64,000 nucleotides of DNA, from assembly GCF_000003815.2 (NCBI RefSeq), contig NC_049986.1, positions 14,130,112 to 14,194,111 of the forward strand. The letters run 5' to 3'. The first letter of the stretch is position 1; every line of letters begins with the position of its first letter. The translations under genes were made by a program, and so were the position numbers. The notes under the pieces are model-generated. The model did not search any database. It saw nothing but the letters and a program-made list of their open reading frames with translations, and was not told the DNA's origin. Shown in pieces: positions 48,101-59,334 of the stretch. Source of the DNA: Branchiostoma floridae. Taxonomy: Eukaryota; Chordata; Leptocardii; Amphioxiformes; Branchiostomatidae.

Positions 48101-49536
48101 ATTAGTAACCCGTGCAGGGACGTCGCTCGTATAAGACGTCAAATAGAGGTCCCCTGTTTGGGGAAGGCCAAACCTCGAGCACGTAAAATAACCCACCACA
48201 CTTGTCGAATGTCATAGACGAGACAAGATGGACAACAACCTTTTTAGTCTGTTAGTCACGACATTGAAGCTTATTGCTGGAATACTCATTAGATCGCAAG
48301 TATCCATCATGACAAATCCGAAACAAACCGGCATCCAGAGAATTTCAGATCGGAATGTATGTTTATCTATTTGTATGTTTATTTGTTTATCTCTGTCATA
48401 GCTAGTAGAACTCCCAGACGGGTCCCTGATGGTGAACATGCGCAATCAGCTGCACTACCACTGCCGCTGCCGCGTGGTCATGCGCAGTAGGGATGGAGGG
48501 GAGACCTTCCCGCTGGACGACCTCTACATGGACGACACCCTGGTGGACTCAGGCGTCCACGCCAGCATGCTGTATCACAGAGGCGTGCTGTTCTTCGCAA
48601 ATCCAGCAAGCTCAACCAAACGTAAGGCCGACGAATGTTCTGATGATACAGTCAAACATTTCTACACTGACCAGGGCTCTAGCCAGCGTCCTTTTTTTTC
48701 TCGTTAATTTCAAAATTTGCTGAGTGTGACAGTCACTGTCACTGTCAGTGACCCCTCTAGGGACATCTTACAACCTGTTATACTTGGGTCAGTCGGAAAA
48801 ATAGTCTAAGGGGGCCATAGAAAGGTGGTCAGAATGCCTATGGCTATGTTGTCTTTATTCAGATGTTTGACAGTATGAATCTGAGTGTAAAATCTGATAT
48901 GATATGATACTAGTTTATTTGTATATGCTGCATGCGTTTCTTTTGAGCGTCGAAACTTAGTCGTCTATGGTGAGACGCGCCCCCTATCCGTGGATAGAAG
49001 TATTGTCGAAGCATCGCTGATCATTGCTTACCGCCCAAAGCAAGTACAGTAGAAGCCAGTTAATTGCACAGCGGATTAACGCAAACTTTTCTGTTAACTG
49101 CACGGAATCCCAAAATCCCAAACCGGTGCGGTACAGCTGGATAACTTCGCATAATTGCACCACGAAATACGCTGGCGAATAGGCTGTGCAAAAAAAAAAA
49201 CGGCCTCTACTGTACATGCAGTGATGCAAAATTTACCTTGCGTTCAAATGTTGTCTTTTCTTACTCTTATGCCTTTGTTCCACTGACGCCTTTAAGACGT
49301 ATGTATGTACTTTCATCTTCTTTTCAGGTGAAGATTTCAAACTCCGCTGGAGCCTTAATAACGGGACGACGTGGCCTGGGCTGAAGACGCTGTGGACCGA
49401 GTCTGCTGGGTACTCCTGCATGACCGTACACGACTCGGTAGACGGCGCTTTTCTATTAATCTTGTACGAGAAAGGAAGGTCAAGTGAATATCAGTGGATT
49501 GAGATGATGAAACTCAGTATCTATGGTGACCTTTGA
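45140..49536 (+). CDS. NEU1: Sialidase I: probable lysosomal NEU1 orthologue
   Basis: Seven exons: 45140-45223, 46224-46401, 46682-46829, 47279-47399, 47707-47889, 48402-48621, 49328-49536; 1143 nt, 380 aa. Exon 1 encodes a signal peptide (MARSVALSTVFVFASLTCAI) with a cleavage region near VEC. Motifs: YRIPVIAQTP, AEGRKYNSGD, first Asp box STDLG|GSVW, STDDGLTW, SDDSGTTW, CGHG, FNPNESQ, VELPDGS, NMRNQ, CHCRCRV, LRWSLNNGTTW and LYEKG. The protein ends SIYGDL, matching the C-terminal YGTL lysosomal sorting signal of mammalian NEU1. One extra phase-2 intron splits the exon that is single in all other copies. The family cleaves sialic acid from glycoproteins and glycolipids in lysosomes, where mammalian NEU1 works with cathepsin A. 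Confidence 0.88.
45519..45580. repeat. Hairpin in intron 1 of I
   Basis: CTAAGTTTATTCCCACA and TGTGGGAATAAACGTAG form inverted arms about 17 bp long around a 25-base loop. Probably a degraded miniature element. Confidence 0.55.
46961..47167. mobile_element. MITE in the extra intron of gene I
   Basis: 207 bp with inverted ends of about 30 bp: left TAGGCGTCACATTTCCAAAC, right the complement with a 3-base difference (TAGGCTTACGTCACATTTCC when read inward). The arms continue with CCGG(G/A)GCCCGACCG. It lies between exons 46682-46829 and 47279-47399, the intron found only in gene I. Confidence 0.75.
47963..48215 (+). mobile_element. Diverged SINE-like copy in intron 5 of I
   Basis: Opens with a tRNA-like segment (GCGTAACGGTAGGGTATTGG ... 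CCTGGGTTAAAGTTCC). It then follows the body order of the SINE at 30235-30645: a GGAAAGGTGCTTTTC block, CGTCAAATAGAGGTCCCC and CACGTAAAATAACCCACCAC. Older and more diverged than that copy. Confidence 0.6.
49044..49215. repeat. Inverted-repeat element in intron 6 of I
   Basis: 172 bp, starting GTACAGTAGAAGCC and ending GGCCTCTACTGTAC, the complement with one mismatch. Internal sequence has paired TTAATTGCAC/TAATTGCAC blocks. Non-coding. Confidence 0.65.
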
Positions 49537-50628
49537 CATTGATGGGAAGTAGCGTGCAATATAGATTTATTTAGCGGAAAATGTATAGAATTCGAAAACT
49601 ATGTTATATTCCACATGGTACATGTAATACATCAAGTAAAGACGTAAAAAAAGTAAACGATTAAGTATGATTAAGTACTGTAGAGCAAAGAACAAGTGAT
49701 GAATTATTACTACGATTTGGTTCATGAATCGAAAAAAAATCTGTTATCCATTACCAGTGATGGATTTATGTTGAGAAGATTGGGTCAAAGATTAACTTGA
49801 TTTCGGATAAGATATAAAGCTAGCCATTTATACGGTCTACACACATAGATCGTGCAACGAATATTATGGGTACATGGTGTACATCTGTGTGTGCCTTTAT
49901 CGGGTGAGTTAAGTCACTCCCACCGATACCTGTAGCTAGAGTTACAGGCCTAGTTGTTGTTCCACCCATAGTTTGTTTTCCCGTACAAGAAGTTCAGTCT
50001 CCCGATAGAAACAGAAGAAGGCAGTCCGGAAGTGGACGTCTGACAGGGGAGCTACTGGTTCCTAATAGCTCCTTGCCCTCCTCGTGAACCGACGGGTAGT
50101 TTCTATTAGACGTCATAAGTTTTAAACTATTATATATGGCTGGCTTACTCCCCTAGCATATATAGTATTTAGTCTATTTGGCCAATTTATACTTTTTGCA
50201 CTTATATATGGAGTCTGGTATAGGCTAGAAAGCAGAGGTACCATATGTATTAGAGCTGATCCCCCTAGTTAAAATGTCATATAAGGCTGATACCTAAAAA
50301 TTTGTATCTAAAGAGTGATTGCCGAGATATTCTACCACGTAAATATGAAGATTCATCAATACTTATGTGAGCATAGACTTACGAGGAAATAAATACAATG
50401 CAATACAACAATAGAAAATGTTGCTGGTGTCATTTTCGCAGTAAAATTTTGAAAGATATACAACTGTATTATATATAGAAGATATATTCTATCTTATTGG
50501 AGTTTTTTTCCGATCCATTCAACGGAGAATCCTTCAGCGTGAAATACACAGTCTTGTCAGGAATAGCCATGGAATTGTGATGATCTTTATCAATATATGC
50601 AGGGTCTTATTCTGCACTGGAAATCACT
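49537..50628. other. 3' flank of gene I, no gene seen
   Basis: No exon or RNA gene is recognisable. The start should include the 3' UTR of I, but I see no close consensus poly(A) signal. Confidence 0.5.
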
Positions 50629-51151
50629 ATTTGCACGAACCCTATGAAATTCGTACGAATATCATGTGATACGCACGAATCACTATGCGAAAACGCACGA
50701 ATCTTATGAAGTTCGCACGAATCCCTATACGCATGAATCTTATGAGATTTGTACGAACCTTATGCGAAATTGCCCAACCACTGCCTGGGTCACGTGACAG
50801 ACGGAGCGGGATTTTGAAGATTGCGGCTTCGATCTTCAGCGACGAAAAATACGATGTACGAGGCTGAAATGAAGCAAAACAGTAGTTCACAGGCTATCAA
50901 AGATGTCTTCGTGGTGGTAAATGTCCATTTCATGCCTTGAAATATATATATCACGGGTAGAAACGCTCAAAATCACGCCTTCTCCTGGCCGCCGTCTTGC
51001 ATAAGGTTCGTACAAATCTCATAGGGTTCGTGTGTATCACATAGTGATTCGTGAGAATTTCATAAGATTCGTGCGTTTTCGCAAAGTGATTCGATCGTGT
51101 GTATCACATAATATTCGTACGAATTTCATGCAAAAAAGGGTTCGTGCAAAT
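50629..51151. mobile_element. Long foldback element with internal 20-bp repeats in its arms
   Basis: Arms of about 145-150 bp (50629-50773 and about 51001-51151) start ATTTGCACGAACCC and are inverted copies. Each arm is itself built from repeats of CGCACGAATC(T/A)TATG type about 20 bp long. The central 230 bp are unique and GC-richer. No transposase frame. Confidence 0.75.
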
Positions 51152-54100
51152 GCTTAGGCACCCCTGATCACGCCCGCCAACTATAGAGCCCTACTGTGAG
51201 TTTCCATCACATAGCCCCCCCCCCCCCCTCGAAAAAGGTCGTTGAACCACAGTGCGACTGACGCAGATGAAGATGTTTTCATCTGCTTTACAAATATTGA
51301 CTTGTCGTCAGACGGAGGGACATGTCGACTGTGCACCTGTGATACCAACGTCCCCTGCTTCTGTTGACCCAGATACGTCACTGTGGGACAGTTTAGTATT
51401 TACCTAGTCCCTACCAGTAATACGCACATGCTGCAGAGATTCTCCATAGGGTTACTAATCTCCAAGTAGAGGATAGGAGGACAGATTGCGACGTCTTTTA
51501 GTACCCACCTCCCCCCCCACACACACACACAACCCTCTTTACTCTTGTCATAAAAAAGCACTGCAGTCGGAAAACGTCATTCCCTTCTAGCATCTGCTTG
51601 GAGATTAACAACCACCTGCAGCACCATTCAGGTTCCATCTGTCAGCTCATGGCAATGGTTTAAGTCTAACTTCAACTCGCTTACAGTAAGTACAGATATG
51701 TTATGGACACAAAGAAAATGGACCTCCCTGCGAATGTTTTAACATGTCCCACTGGAAAGCTCCCTATCTGTGAGGCGTTGGGAACTGATCCCTTTGCTGT
51801 GGTTACGCTGAGAAGCGACGTCTTAAAATGTCACAGTTTTAGGGGAAATGAGAGGCTATTTACCCATGGGATGGGGTCCTGTTAAATGTCCCATCGCTGC
51901 AACTCGTCTTAGATATACCACATTCTGCATGATAAGCAATAATGGCTAAAGCCCCTGCCACACAATTCGAACTTGACCTTCCCGCCAACACTTTTGTTTC
52001 CGACCACTACCAAAACAATCATTCGGTGCTGCCGGGTTGGGAACAGCCTAGAATCACAACAATGAAGAACATTGCTTTCCCGAGTTTGATTTGTCAGAAT
52101 TTTTGGACTAGGGGGGCAAATTCACGACCAACTCCCAACCATTGTCCGTATAAGGTTGTTAGGCCATGGTCGGCTATATGTAAGAGGGGATCAAAGTAAC
52201 GACTCTTCAAACCAAAGCGTGAACTATAGTACAGGGACGAATGCTGAGTGTGGTACTAGTAGTCCCTCGTGTGAAGTTTACTATAAGCGATGTAGTTACC
52301 ATACACACTGTGAAGTTGAATGTCAGGTTGTTGATAGTTACACAGTCAACCTGACATTTTCTTAACCTACGCGATAGAAGGCGAACTTCAATACAAATAC
52401 CAATGGCAATGAAATGTAGGAGGAGAGTGTGATCCTAATATTTACAGGGCCCATCCCTGCAAAGGGCTTCATCCTGAACCGACCTCTCTTTGTACTTGTA
52501 GAACATTTTCTTTTATCGACACTTGACGGCGTTCTTTCTTGGGTGCCAAACTCATTGAGATTACGTCATCTCGAGCCAATCAATACTCTTGCTCCGTATT
52601 AAAGAAGCTGCGACTGAATTGATAATCTTATGTCCGCCGGTCAGTTAACACTGGTTTCACATCATGTCCTATAAATAAATTGCTGCTAGAAAAAGCAAAT
52701 ACACCCCTGCTACATTGCCGAACATTTCCGCTGTTTCCTGGGAGAACCGTTCTCCATTCAGCCCAAGCACGCTGGACTGTAGACATCACAGGCCACTATT
52801 TACTTGTACAGGGGCGCTAGTCGTGCTCTGTTGTGGCGTTTTCTGTTTGCTCCGCTTGTTTCAGTGTTTGGTCTTGTGGTGAGAAGCTAACATGAAGGCT
52901 TGGGACGACAAACTAATATTGCGCCAAGACTATAAACGATGTTTTGATAAACTGACCGGTACTGTAGCTAGAGTTACAGTGACATCAAGTGACCTAAATT
53001 GCCATCGATCAAGGAGGTTCGAAAAAACTCCTTGGGTCGGTTATTCGCAGGTAGCATATCTTCACAAACATGCTTGAAATTTTGAGCATAAAAGTAGAGC
53101 AATCTCCGAAACACAACTGCTGTGTAGTTAGTATAGTACGTCAGAAACGGACAATAAAGATATTTCACAGTCAGGTCCGACATAGAGGGGTGGCACTGAC
53201 GTTGTCGCTCTGTTTTATCTCCAAACAGATGTTTGGAGGGGACATCATGCATGATACCAATACCGCTTCGTACATGTACATCTGACAGAGGGCGGCTGTG
53301 CGAGGAATGGAACACTCGCTTCTAGAAAATGTAACGATATGCCCACCCAACATCTACAATGTACATGGATACTTCCTAGTATTATGTAGTCTAAGTAAGG
53401 TGTTGTGGCTCCACTCTTGGCCATCCACCAATGATAGTTATGTTTGATATTTCTGATATGTGATAGTTTTCTGGTAATACACAGCTGAGACCCAGACATC
53501 AGTCGACCCTCTGTCGTTCTAAAAACCTACTACTATGCCAGGCTATATCAATAGCGTGCCTTCTGGTTTAGACTTTTGGCGTGTTCACTGGTCTTTCACG
53601 CTGTGTGCATATTATGTCTGACTTTTGGAGAGAATTGATGGATAAAACGTCTGATCGCTACATGTTCAGAGAGAAGGGAAAAGTCTTGGCAAACACCATG
53701 AAAAGTAAAGCCAACAGTCACAACCTACTTGTCTTAAAACGGACGGTGATGCGAATAAAGAATTATTTTGACTAGATCGGGATCATTTCCATGGAAACCA
53801 GATGCAGCCGGCCAAACTCACGCCTTTTACATCCTCAGGGAGCCCTAAATTGTAGGTCAAAGGTCAGACTATTGTAGCTGCCTCCCCGTGTTCTCGGCAC
53901 GCAGAGCGCACAGTTGCCGTGTGGGCAGGACTGAGGGTACCGGTCTGTTTGTTTCTCTTACCTGAAGGAGCGTGCGGGAAGTCGGCAAGGTCCCGTCAAG
54001 GCTAGGAAACATTCGTCTCGTCTGTATCACCTGTCACGGCGAGCTGTTCCGGCGTCGACGACAGATTTTCCACGAGAAGTGGACCACCAACGCCCTCCAT

Positions 54101-54906
54101 CCTGCAGTCTTCACTGGGGCGGACTAGCGAAAGGCTGCGGACAAAACGACCGCCGGAGTCCGATGCACCGAGCCTGCCTACAAGGTAGGCAAAATCATAG
54201 TCTTCTGGTTTGATCATAAAAGTATCTACTCATTGCTTGCGGGGCTGAAGTCAATTTGAAGGACTCCAAAGATTTTCGGTGCAGCCGCACTTCTGTTTTA
54301 TTGGATTAAGATTTGTCTATCATTTAGTTTCGTCTATTCATTGGTTATCAAGATACTGTCTGTTTCAAAACCGTCAAAGATATTTGACATATCTTGCATA
54401 ACGTCCTTTGACAGATAAACCAATTTTCTCACAATGGACACTGATTTGTTAGAAAAAGTCTATTTGCTGTAGAAAAATATCTTATCTTATCAATGACTTG
54501 TCAGTAGTTCCAATGTACGTAGAACCACTTTGATTGTTCTAAATGCTCGGACTTAACCGTGGGAAGTATTAGAAGGATGGGAATACATACCTGTGTATGC
54601 AGCAGTGTACTCACGGCATGCTACAACTACAAGTAAACCATTGTTTGAAGCCATCACTGTGCAATTTATCGCCATGTCGTACATATGTGTGTCCCCTGCC
54701 CCCTCCCATGTCCCCTGAATACCACCGATTTCCCCCATCTTTTCTATCTTTAGAGATCCACTGAGGCATCAAGTCTTTCTGCGTGATTAAGCGCACAAAT
54801 AGATAAACTATTACATGGATGAACTGTTCCCGCTATCTAATTGACGGTAGATTGCCACGTGACATTGTTCTACTAAATAGCTTTCATCGCCTAGGACAGA
54901 ATATGG
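51152..54906. other. Gene-poor stretch after the sialidase cluster
   Basis: Contains the foldback at 51456-51607. The only mildly coding-like frame is on the minus strand at 54002-54217: a GC-rich segment after a possible acceptor (CCTTGTAG) open for about 57 codons to TAG, with no recognisable domain. Frames at 52892-53077 and 53581-53775 look random. Confidence 0.35.
51456..51607. repeat. Foldback element, TAATCTCCAAG family
   Basis: Left end TAATCTCCAAGTAGAGGATAGG; the right end, read inward, is TTAATCTCCAAGCAGATGCTAG. About 150 bp, with an internal poly-C/CACA run. Confidence 0.65.
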
Positions 54907-55056
54907 TACTTTCCAAGGAGAGGTTGGTGTGAAAAATCGCGACATTTTCCTTTCATCCGTTTTATTCGATTGGCCTTCCCACCATCGGCCGATCGAAAAA
55001 AAAGGCATGAAAGGGAAAGGTCACGATTTTTTAAACCAACCTCTGCTTGGAGAGTA
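54907..55056. repeat. Foldback element, TACTCTCCAAGCAGAGG family
   Basis: 150 bp. Arms of about 50 bp run TACTTTCCAAGGAGAGGTTGG and then an AAAATCG(C/T)GAC block and TTTCC(T/C)TTTCAT; the right arm is the complement with few mismatches. The loop contains GGCCGATCG. Confidence 0.75.
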
Positions 55057-56780
55057 ATCAAAAGCCCCAAACAGCTACACGTACATATCCTTTTGTTTCC
55101 TTGACAACGATATTGACGAGATGTGTACTCCTTAGCTCGTAACTGACAGATATCGCAATCTTGTTATCTGTTTTGTGTTTCGTTTCGCTACTGTGTACTT
55201 TTGCCTGATATCAATACGTAACGACAAGGTATTAAAACGCTTTTCTCCCCCGGACCCACTGTGCATTGGCCCATCAATCCCGTTCCTATCTCCAACAACG
55301 AAGTCCGAAGAGAACTCCCGCCGCATCAACCCAGATTTCCTCTCTTTCGGACGACAGTTATTGTGTTTACCTATAAACATTGTCCGACTAGAACCCACCC
55401 AGCTGTGTATACTACATTCTCAGCCAACATGTGGCGGGAAAAAAGAAGTACAATGTTGCCTTCTCTTCTAGGAATAATTTACGCATGTTAGGCTTCACAC
55501 TTCAGATGACCTTGCATTTAGCCAAGACAGGTGTGTACGAACAATGGTGCCCTTACGGGAAAAAAGTGTGATTAGCTGCAGGGCTACGCCATCCGCAAGG
55601 TGTCGCTTTTACGAAAATGCGACATGGCTTGAGGATGTGACAGTTTTCTTCCCCGTTATGCGAACACATGGGTTTCTGTCTCTCGGGAGAGCTTTAGAAA
55701 TCCCTACCAATGCCAATGTCGGGAGTTTACGAAACGTGATATCCAACTTATTCGTCCGTGAGAAGTCTGGTTGCCAGACACACTTGGCATGTGAGCTATG
55801 CCGCACATCTGGCCAGCCCTTGACGTGAGGCCGTCCTGAGCCTATGTTCAGACTCTGTGTGAACAGGTGATTCCAAGGCTTCTATATATTGTCCCTGGTG
55901 ATTTCAAAGTCCTAATAATACTCTTATATATAAGCCGCATTATCCAACCAGATGTGTGACTCCAGATACACGTGTGGCACATGTTTTTCTCTGTTCACCT
56001 TTGTGATATGTAACGACAAAGATTCGAGATATAAACACTACCAAGCTTGAGTCACGCTGTGTGTATCTGCTAGAGTATCATAAAACGCGCGCCACTGGTC
56101 TTTGCGAGAAGAGGAAAAGACAGGTCTATTTTAAAGCTATATTGACAGGCGAAGGCACGTTTCTTTCAACAATTCCCCTACATCCGCCACGACTGTTTAT
56201 TTACATGACAAACCGAGGGTCAGTCTGTATAGCCGATTTAAGTGGTACAAAGCCAGACAGAGGGCAGCTATGATTCGCCATCTCTTAGTCGAGACTGTGA
56301 ACCAGTCTTCCCATTTCAATCCATGACTTTTAAAAAATCAGACCTAGCTTGTGCTGTATCTAAGTTTGTGAGAATTTTTTTGGTTTGAATTTGTAACGCG
56401 TCGTTAACTGTCCCAGATATATCCGTAGTGTGTGTATGTCCTTATTTCCCGCAGTTTACGATCGTCTAAACAAACTAATTGTCGCCGTGTTCCTTTCATT
56501 ACCTGATAGCGGACAGCTTATCAAAGGAACTACATACAGCAATACCGCCGATAAAAGCAAGATGACGTTTAGACAGGTGTCAGACTGAAACTTTGCTTCA
56601 GACAAGCTAAGTGGTAAACTAAGAGTAAAACATGGGGCTAAACTTTTCTTTACAGTCTGGACGTATTTTGGCGAATAACGTTTTGTAGTTTGATTGCTGA
56701 TGAAAATTAAAGACAGAAATTTGTGCGGACTATTTCACTCGTCAGGCGATCGCTGATTTCTTCTCGTATGTCCCCTGCGA

Positions 56781-56887
56781 TTAGCATGGGTACCATCCGC
56801 CGTAGTTACATAGTGCCACTAGCTTACGGTAACCAAGGGAAACGTGAGAGCTAGTGGCAACCACGGAGGAGGATGGTACCTAGGCTA
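56781..56887. repeat. Foldback element (TTAG ends)
   Basis: TTAGCATGGGTACCATCC ... GCCACTAGCT on the left pairs with AGCTAGTGGC ... GGATGGTACCTAGGCTAA on the right; arms about 43 and 38 bp. Confidence 0.7.
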
Positions 56888-57123
56888 ATTTCACAGGTCC
56901 AGTTCAGTTCGAGTTTAGCACAAGTTGCCAACCTCTGTCTGTCTCTGCGTGGTGAATGAGACAGTTTCTCTCGCCAAACCAACAGCTCTGACCGTTGATT
57001 TGCCCCATATTGGAGTGTAATGTCACATAGACGCGGTCCAGTATTGAGACAGAACTAGAGCACCCCATGACATGCATGAACCATCGCGAGAGGGCAAGTC
57101 AGTCTAAAAACGTCTCATCAGGG

Positions 57124-57338
57124 TACTCTCCAAGCAGAGGTAAGGCTCCGTCTGTTTTTTTTAACGTTTTTTCTGTCGTTTTTATCGGGCTTTCTATTTT
57201 GTATTTCATCTTGGTGTGTCAAAACCTAACTGGCGTACTTCAAGAAAAATGACAAAATAGAAAGCCCGATAAAAAAAATTAAAAATTAAAAAGAAAACGT
57301 TAAAAAACAGCCGGAGCCTAACCTCTGCTTGGAGAGTA
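57124..57338. repeat. Near-perfect palindromic element, TACTCTCCAAGCAGAGG family
   Basis: 215 bp. Arms of about 85 bp begin TACTCTCCAAGCAGAGGTAA and include CTCCG(T/G)CTGTTTTTT, AACGTTTT and TATCGGGCTTTCTATTTTGT. Same end sequence as 54907-55056 but a different body. Confidence 0.8.
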
Positions 57339-59152
57339 TCATCATGGGACTAAACTCTGCTCAAGGAACAGTAGCAGGATAGTCATTAAGCAGATGTATG
57401 GCACAGACTTTGTTGAACGTCCCTGTGTGGCGTTTAATGAGTCATTCTAGTAGTGGGCGTTTATATCTGCAAAAATCTGGGCAAATCCGTCGCCCGATCG
57501 TCGCACGTTAGTCGTGCGATTGCAAACTGTGGGCACTTTGGGGATGGCCATGCACGTGTCGCACAAAATCCAGCTTTTGATGGAAAAGATCTCTGTCGGT
57601 TCATGGTTCTGTCATAACCTCGGTTTTTGAAAAATCTACATCAAGTTCGTACGACGACCTACGCCACGGATGTGACTGCGCAGTATCAAGGACATCAAGG
57701 CCAAAAGAGAAAAGGGTCCACTATCAAATATGTGTAAAATGTACCAAATTTCAAACAAGCTAGGGAGCGCACATCTGTGTGAAGATAAACTGCCATCCAG
57801 GTGGGAAGGTTAATCCGCGGATCTATCATGGACCAAGGAGAGGTTGTCGTAAATATTTCCGAGAATGTCATGTCCGCGGGCCCGGCAGGATGACGCTGAC
57901 CAGAGGGGGTATTGGGTTTGTTGACTTTGGTCGACTGTACTAGTATTTTATGTGACGGTCCATCAGGTGGGGATTTACAAGTGTAGCTCCAAGGATGCAA
58001 GCTTCGGGCTGATAAAGTCTTGAGCGTTGTCTTGGCTTCTGTCTGAAACACGCCTCTTCTTACATCATAGTCCTTCCTGTTGGTAATCAGAGTAACATGC
58101 CCTACCCTGATGGGATCTTAAACGTACGCAGTACGGGTAGGTGGATGGGAGAACCTTTCTGTGTCGGTGATGTAACAGCACACTAATGTGTATAGGGCGG
58201 AGCCCATCTCCGTTTCTAAAGCCCTAGGGCCACATAGTACCAAAGCTTTAGTGGTTGATGTCATAGTACAGTCTATGTAGAGTAGGTGGTCACTATGGAC
58301 AGGAGCCTGAACGCTTCTGGCAATGAGAACAGTTATCTAAGGGACCACCAAAAGTGTCCACATTCGCCAGGTGGTCCGTATATAGAGGTGGTCACCTGTA
58401 CAGGCTTTGCTGTAATTGAAGTGGCACGAAACATCTGTGTGGTGAGAGCTCACCTGACTAATCTGACCACCACGTTAATCCCTTTGGGTTGACTGCAGTT
58501 ATTAGGCTGTCTCCCTGTTGACCATTGACACATGAGATCTGTGAGACCAAAAAGAGATGAAGAGAAGAATTGGCAGTGACAACCGCAATCTTTTAAGACC
58601 AACGACATGCGGATCTGTGAAGAGGAGAAAGTGTTCTTCCCGCAGGTGTGAGACCCACTTACGTCACAACCAATCCACCTTTCGCGACTCTTACTTTGAA
58701 TGGCAACAGATTCAAACTGGAAACACGTGCATTTCGAAGTGAATGAGCCAGAACGTATGGATTACTTTAAGACATGACACACTTTCAATGCTAATCTTAT
58801 AGAGTCACGATTCAAGATTAAAATTGCGATTGAAAATCGACTATTGCCCCCTTTTGTAGGTTAGACTTGGTTTCCGCACCCCTCAGCAACACGGAAAGCC
58901 TGGATAAACCACGTAGTGTCACAAGTGGGCGGCCGTGTCCCCGTATCCATCAGATATCTGACGGGACAGGAAATAAAACGTCTGTCATAATAGTCTCGTG
59001 GGGAAATATGACGTCTGTACGCCTACACAGTCTCAGGCACAGGTGGTCGCGGCGGGACACAAACTTGCACAGCTGGTGACGGCCGCACGGCGAGGTCACA
59101 GTCGTCGTACGCGTCGCATGACGGTCGTAGAATTTTCAGGCACACTGTGACA

Positions 59153-59334
59153 TAGCCTCTACCAGGCTCCGCGGATCGCTAGTCAAATAGCAGAAAATAA
59201 ACTCGTAGAATAGTATGCTATGGGAGTCGGCCGGCCAGAGTAGTCAGTACGCGACCCTCTGGCCGGCATGATATTCCCTCTATTAGTCCAATTTCTATTA
59301 TTTGACCTGCGATGCGCCGAGCCTAGTAGAGGCT
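59153..59334. repeat. Foldback element (AGCCTCTAC ends)
   Basis: Left AGCCTCTACCAGGCTCCGCG ... GTCAAATAG; right is the complement (AAGCCTCTACTAGGCTCGGCG when read inward). A second, inner pair GGCCGGCCAGAG/CTCTGGCCGG sits in the middle. About 182 bp. Confidence 0.7.

Larger units (their letters stand above)
55057..59152. other. Gene-poor stretch with foldback elements
   Basis: Holds the inverted-repeat elements at 56781-56887 and 57124-57338. Open frames at 55175-55471, 55544-55828 and 57695-58051 have no recognisable domain or good splice context. It could be intronic or regulatory DNA of a gene outside the window. Confidence 0.35.

Noticed and set aside
50642-50890. 82-codon minus-strand frame with repeated RANFIRF-like units
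   Set aside because: It arises from the repeats in the arm of the inverted-repeat element.
54002-54217. Possible terminal exon on the minus strand
   Set aside because: GC-rich and open after an acceptor-like site, but with no domain, weak polypyrimidine tract and no partner exon.
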